DNA of 10,498 nt, from the NCBI GenBank assembly GCA_025201845.1, contig MU604057.1, forward strand, positions 1,999 to 12,496. Direction: 5' to 3'. The notes under the pieces are model-generated. The model had not been told where the DNA came from, searched no databases, and was given only the letters and a program-made list of their open reading frames with translations. A program made the translations under genes and the position numbers. Source of the DNA: Martensiomyces pterosporus (taxonomy: Eukaryota > Kickxellomycota > Kickxellomycetes > Kickxellales > Kickxellaceae). Each line of letters starts with the position of its first letter. Position 1 is the stretch's first letter. Shown here piece after piece: positions 8,054 to 10,498 of this stretch.

Positions 8054-8166
8054 GCCAGCTTTCCTTTCTTTTATCTACTCTAACCAATGCACATGATTCA
8101 TGTTTCATTTTGCGTTTAAATCGTACCATCACATATTCATACTTGTATCGGAACAATGTTTGCCGC
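8054..8166. other. Convergent 3' junction of the kinesin and Hua1-like genes
   Basis: Only 113 bp separate the two stop codons of convergent genes. It is AT-richer than the flanking coding DNA and has no clear AATAAA on either strand. Both 3' UTRs must fit here or run into the opposite gene, so overlapping antisense transcript ends are likely. Confidence 0.5.
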
Positions 8167-9397
8167 TTATTGTATACGGCCGCGGTCGCAGCACACGCTG
8201 CACGGCGGCGGTGGGTGTCCATTAAAGTGCCTTTCCATCTCGCGTGTAACAGGGAGGCCTCTTGCTTGCGGATTACGGAAATAAGACTGACCTACAAAAG
8301 GCATGCGTAAGAGCCAGCCCGCGCGGCGGCAGACATGTGAAATTAGCAGTGAAGGTGGGCTTTTCGCATGTGTGAGCAAGGGAGCACAGCGACATGCATG
8401 GTACCAGAAAACGGCGGGTTGGGTGGAAGAGGCGCTGTCAGCTGCTCGCCCAGTGTTGTAGATGGCACTTACCCATGCAATTAGGACACATAGTACCTGG
8501 ACCAGGCACGTATTGGAGGAAGTAGGGTTCTTGCGGATTTTGTGGTGGAGCCGGTCGGTAGTAGCTGGTTGGCGCGGGTGGGACTGTTGGTACATATATG
8601 TGGGACTGTGGATTCAGCACATCGTCGATCAGGCCAAACAGCGACCGGTGCTGTGGCCGCATATATGACTCTCTCGCAACCACGCCGGCCACGCAGGTGC
8701 AGGGCACACTAGCACGCACCCACCCGGAGTTCCTGCACGTCGGACACACGCTGTACGTCGTCGCAGAGATTGCCCCCGGCATGCTGCCGAAAGGGTTGAT
8801 TTGGCCAGGATAGCTGCCAGGCAGTGGATTCTGCTGTCCATAATATCCGCCGCGCAATGGCGGTGCATTGTGCCTATTAGTCGGCGGGTTGTTTACTATT
8901 CGAAGCGACGTCGGGTTGCTGCGCAGCGAGGAGTAGCTAGTAGTCGCTGCTGTGGGGCCGGCTGTGGGATGGGAGACAGGAGGATTTGCAGTAACAGGTC
9001 TGTACAGCGGATTCTCATCGTATCGACTGGTGTCATGCTGTGACGTAGCATTTTCTGGTGGCTCGTGCTCGGCGTATTCGGCCGGCGTCAGTACATTCGG
9101 CGTTTCCAGCTGCTCGTACCCGCCGTTTATTTGTCCCTGAGAATGGGGGTTGTAAGGAATAGGGCCAGATGGAGCTGCTTGTGGCCGTTCCAATTGGCTT
9201 GAATTTGGGCCGCGGAAATACTGGTGCGCAAATTGGCTCCGCGGGTCTGATGGATTGATAACGAGATGCGGGGGCACGGTTCGGACTATCGGCGCACCAG
9301 CACCAGCGTCTATTGACTGCTCCTCGGGCCTAGGAAAAGGCGTGTAATCTGGTGGAGCCTCCTCGTCGAACGCGGGCTTGCGATACGTCGACGCCAT
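8167..9397 (-). CDS. HUA1: Hua1-like PY-motif and zinc-finger protein, two exons (349 residues)
   Basis: On the minus strand, exon 9397-8473 joins exon 8291-8167. The donor GTAAGT and acceptor TTTTGTAG restore the frame and complete the second zinc module. The N-terminus carries the PPxY motif APPDYTP (PPDY at 15-18), the ligand of WW domains in Rsp5/Nedd4 ubiquitin ligases. A long disordered Pro/Asn/Ser/Tyr-rich region follows. The C-terminus has two cysteine modules: CPTC..GW..VPCTC (218-235), then CPNC (304-307) paired across the intron with CSVCCDRGRI (339-348). This order, and the YVPGPGTMC stretch before the second module, match budding-yeast Hua1, a cytoplasmic protein whose zinc modules resemble those of type I J-proteins. 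Hua1 is about 200 residues, so this one has a longer linker. ATG 9397 has C at -3 but G at +4. The upstream frame stays open to a TTG and reads hydrophobic, but has no ATG. Rsp5 partnership is inferred. Confidence 0.75.
8292..8472 (-). other. Intron of the Hua1-like gene
   Basis: Reading the minus strand, this 181-bp intron begins GTAAGT, has a TGCTAAT branch site near 8348-8342 and ends CCTTTTGTAG. It is phase 1, splitting the Gly codon after CPNCM. Retention adds only about ten residues before a stop and removes the last CxxC pair. Confidence 0.85.
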
Positions 9398-9730
9398 GAG
9401 TAATGCCAAGGCCAGCCAGAGGTACAAATTAGCAAGAATAAAAAATACAAGAAGAGAGCGAGGCGTATATTCTTTCACAAAAGGCTGAAAAGGGCAAAGT
9501 AGAGAGAAGCGCGTTTTGAGAAGACAGCGCAAGGGTCTGCTTGCTCTTTGTGAGCAACGACATGCTTGGTGGCCATTGGCAGACAGTGTTCATATCGGAA
9601 AGAGCAGGTCACGTCATGTGGGTCTGGCGCCAAGCCTTTTCCGCCTCCATCCTCGCTGTTTGATGGGGGAAGAGTGGTAGCTGTGCTGTGAGCGCAGCCA
9701 TACTCTAATAAGCCAGGCTGCTGCTGCCTT
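9398..9730 (-). other. Gap between ISD11 and the Hua1-like gene
   Basis: Both flanking genes run on the minus strand, so this 333-bp gap holds the ISD11 3' flank and the Hua1-like promoter and leader. I see no conserved coding sequence. A CRE-like TGACGTGA (minus strand, 9616-9609) lies about 210 bp before the Hua1-like ATG and could bind a bZIP factor. The Hua1-like frame is open through 9532 but contains no ATG. Confidence 0.45.
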
Positions 9731-10024
9731 TTACTCGGCAAAGCGGCGGGTTCCGCTGGCGTACTGCGGGTCAGACTCGATGACAGTGCGGTTGTGTGCA
9801 AACATCCTGTTGAGCGCTCCCTGGCGCTTGGCAACCACGAGCTCTGCCCGCGCCTCCTCGAGCGCCTTGTCAATAGCCTGTGGATCGCTGAGCGCGCTGG
9901 CACTGCGGAACCTGTCGCGGGTTCTCCGATAAAAGTACTTGCGGAAGTTGTATGTCTCGAATTGCTGTGCCGCCTTGAGCGAGTGGCGGTACAGCCGCAG
10001 AATCTCTGTGTGCGCAGCAGCCAT
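9731..10024 (-). CDS. ISD11: ISD11 / LYRM4, LYR-motif subunit of the mitochondrial cysteine desulfurase complex
   Basis: This complete intronless gene encodes 97 residues, close to yeast and human ISD11. ISD11 is a small mitochondrial-matrix helical protein that, with acyl carrier protein, stabilises the cysteine desulfurase Nfs1 in the Fe-S cluster assembly complex. It makes no cluster itself but is required for Nfs1 activity. The LYR motif is at residues 11-13 (ILRLYRHSL), followed by FETYNFRKYFYRRTRDRFR (from 22), which matches the YNFREYF/YNYRTY block of known ISD11 proteins. It then has a helical charged segment and the AKRQ motif (65-68), whose Arg67 corresponds to the functionally important arginine of human LYRM4. 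The Phe/Tyr pattern separates it from LYRM proteins of complex I and complex II assembly. No separate presequence is visible, as is usual for this family. It faces a possible mitochondrial gene across a CCAAT-rich promoter. Confidence 0.93.
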   Translation of the reverse strand: MAAAHTEILRLYRHSLKAAQQFETYNFRKYFYRRTRDRFRSASALSDPQAIDKALEEARAELVVAKRQGALNRMFAHNRTVIESDPQYASGTRRFAE

Positions 10025-10381
10025 TTCCCCAAATGCACAGCTGTATGGGCGTGTGTGGTTAAGAAGCAGCTAGCAATGCGAGAGGCAGAAGGAAGAGCAA
10101 AGCAAAGCGGCGAAACGCGCAGAGGCAGCAGAGCAGCGGCTCTTTTGACCAATGCGCACCAGATATGGCGGTTAGGCTTACTAAAAAGCAGAGGGAAAAT
10201 GCAGGCGCACGGAGCGCTTGCCGCTCTGATTGGCCGCTTGGGCGCAGATGTCACCTGGGAACAGCCAAGCCACGATGAGACCAGCAGCGAGCTGGCTCCT
10301 GGCTCGGCAATCTGGCGGCATTGGCCACTACGTTCCAATCCACCCTACACAGCTGGCGCCAACGCCAATGTGTGCCAATGC
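10025..10381. promoter_or_regulatory. Probable bidirectional promoter with a CCAAT-box cluster
   Basis: Between the ISD11 start and the rightmost reading frame, CCAAT or its complement occurs six times in about 230 bp: 10149-10153, 10229-10233 (reverse), 10320-10324 (reverse), 10335-10339, 10365-10369 and 10375-10379. About half of one would be expected by chance over this length on both strands. CCAAT is the site of the HAP/NF-Y complex, a known regulator of respiratory and iron-related genes in fungi, which fits ISD11. No ORF here looks coding; ATGs at 10248 and 10275 open a frame that stops at 10424 and has no recognisable features. Confidence 0.55.
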
Positions 10382-10498
10382 ATGCTCTGCTGGATCAGCC
10401 GTCATGTTCTGTCTGCTGCCATGATCCGCCGATACACCACAAGGCAGCTGCTGTGTGCTTCTGGTCGGATAACAAGCGGCACAACTGCCCACCGCTCA
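10382..10498 (+). CDS. Possible 5' end of a mitochondrial protein gene (partial, runs off the right edge)
   Basis: From ATG 10382 a frame stays open for 39 codons to the window edge; a second in-frame ATG is at 10421. Both starts give sequences with the composition of a mitochondrial presequence: arginines spaced among Leu, Ser, Thr and Ala, with no acidic residue (from 10421, MIRRYTTRQLLCASGRITSG). An exon this short cannot be assigned to a family, and the frame is also open upstream without an ATG, so GC-rich chance openness is possible. The divergent layout with ISD11 and the CCAAT boxes just upstream favour a real gene. If transcription starts before 10248, two out-of-frame ATGs would precede it. 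Confidence 0.4.
   Translation, partial: MLCWISRHVLSAAMIRRYTTRQLLCASGRITSGTTAHRS

Noticed and set aside
8438..8472. Unspliced C-terminus of the Hua1-like ORF (ending after the GKCHL stretch)
   Set aside because: A perfect GTAAGT donor, TGCTAAT branch and TAG acceptor rejoin the frame to a second CxxC pair typical of the family, so the read-through end is intronic.
9475..10338. 287-codon minus-strand ORF covering ISD11 in another frame
   Set aside because: It overlaps the complete ISD11 gene, begins and ends in flanking noncoding DNA and is low-information Arg/Ser/Ala-rich sequence.
10230..10424. 64-codon plus-strand ORF near the right edge
   Set aside because: Its longest form starts at a non-ATG codon, it has no recognisable feature and it lies over the CCAAT-rich promoter; the neighbouring frame from 10382 looks more like a real N-terminus.
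1..10498. Search for mobile elements, tRNA/rRNA genes, CRISPR arrays or a novel multi-gene system
   Set aside because: No terminal repeats, transposase or reverse-transcriptase motifs, tRNA-like cloverleaf or repeat-spacer pattern was seen; all recognised genes are conserved eukaryotic housekeeping functions.

Overview
The window is nuclear DNA from a fungus, with compact protein-coding genes on both strands. The evidence is short spliceosomal introns (about 96-181 bp) with GT..AG ends, several with a CTAAC/CTAAT-type branch site, plus unmistakably eukaryotic housekeeping proteins. These include a kinesin-14, an SF3b subunit, the CAF-1 large subunit, the LYR protein ISD11 and a Hua1-type PY/zinc protein. 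The Hua1-like gene points to fungi. The gaps are short (160-730 bp). The style fits an early-diverging fungus (for example a Kickxellomycotina-like genome), but the lineage is an inference.

Layout, left to right. 3-173 (+) is the 3' end of an unrecognised gene with very C-rich codon ends. 174-903 is noncoding and holds an 18-bp inverted repeat and two tiny upstream ORFs. 904-4062 (+) is a five-exon gene for the CAF-1 p150/Cac1 histone chaperone; the four introns removed here rejoin one 897-residue frame. 4246-4602 (+) is an unrecognised 118-residue protein. 4766-5098 (+) is intronless PHF5A/Rds3, with a leucine at position 36 where human and budding yeast have tyrosine. 5386-8053 (+) is a kinesin-14 whose start codon lies in a very short first exon. 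8167-9397 (-) is a Hua1-like protein of 349 residues once a 181-bp intron is removed; it converges on the kinesin gene. 9731-10024 (-) is ISD11/LYRM4. 10025-10381 is a probable bidirectional promoter with most of a six-copy CCAAT cluster. From 10382 a reading frame with a mitochondrial-presequence-like start runs off the right edge (+).

The genes are neighbours rather than a pathway: chromatin assembly at replication forks, pre-mRNA branch-site recognition, spindle motility, ubiquitin-ligase adaptor function and mitochondrial Fe-S cluster synthesis. I see no mobile element, RNA gene, CRISPR array, biosynthetic cluster or new defence system. The points worth following are variations in known machines: a CAF-1 large subunit without a recognisable KER region but with two PCNA-binding motifs, the Leu36 change in PHF5A, a possible ATG-only first exon in the kinesin gene, and the CCAAT-rich promoter.
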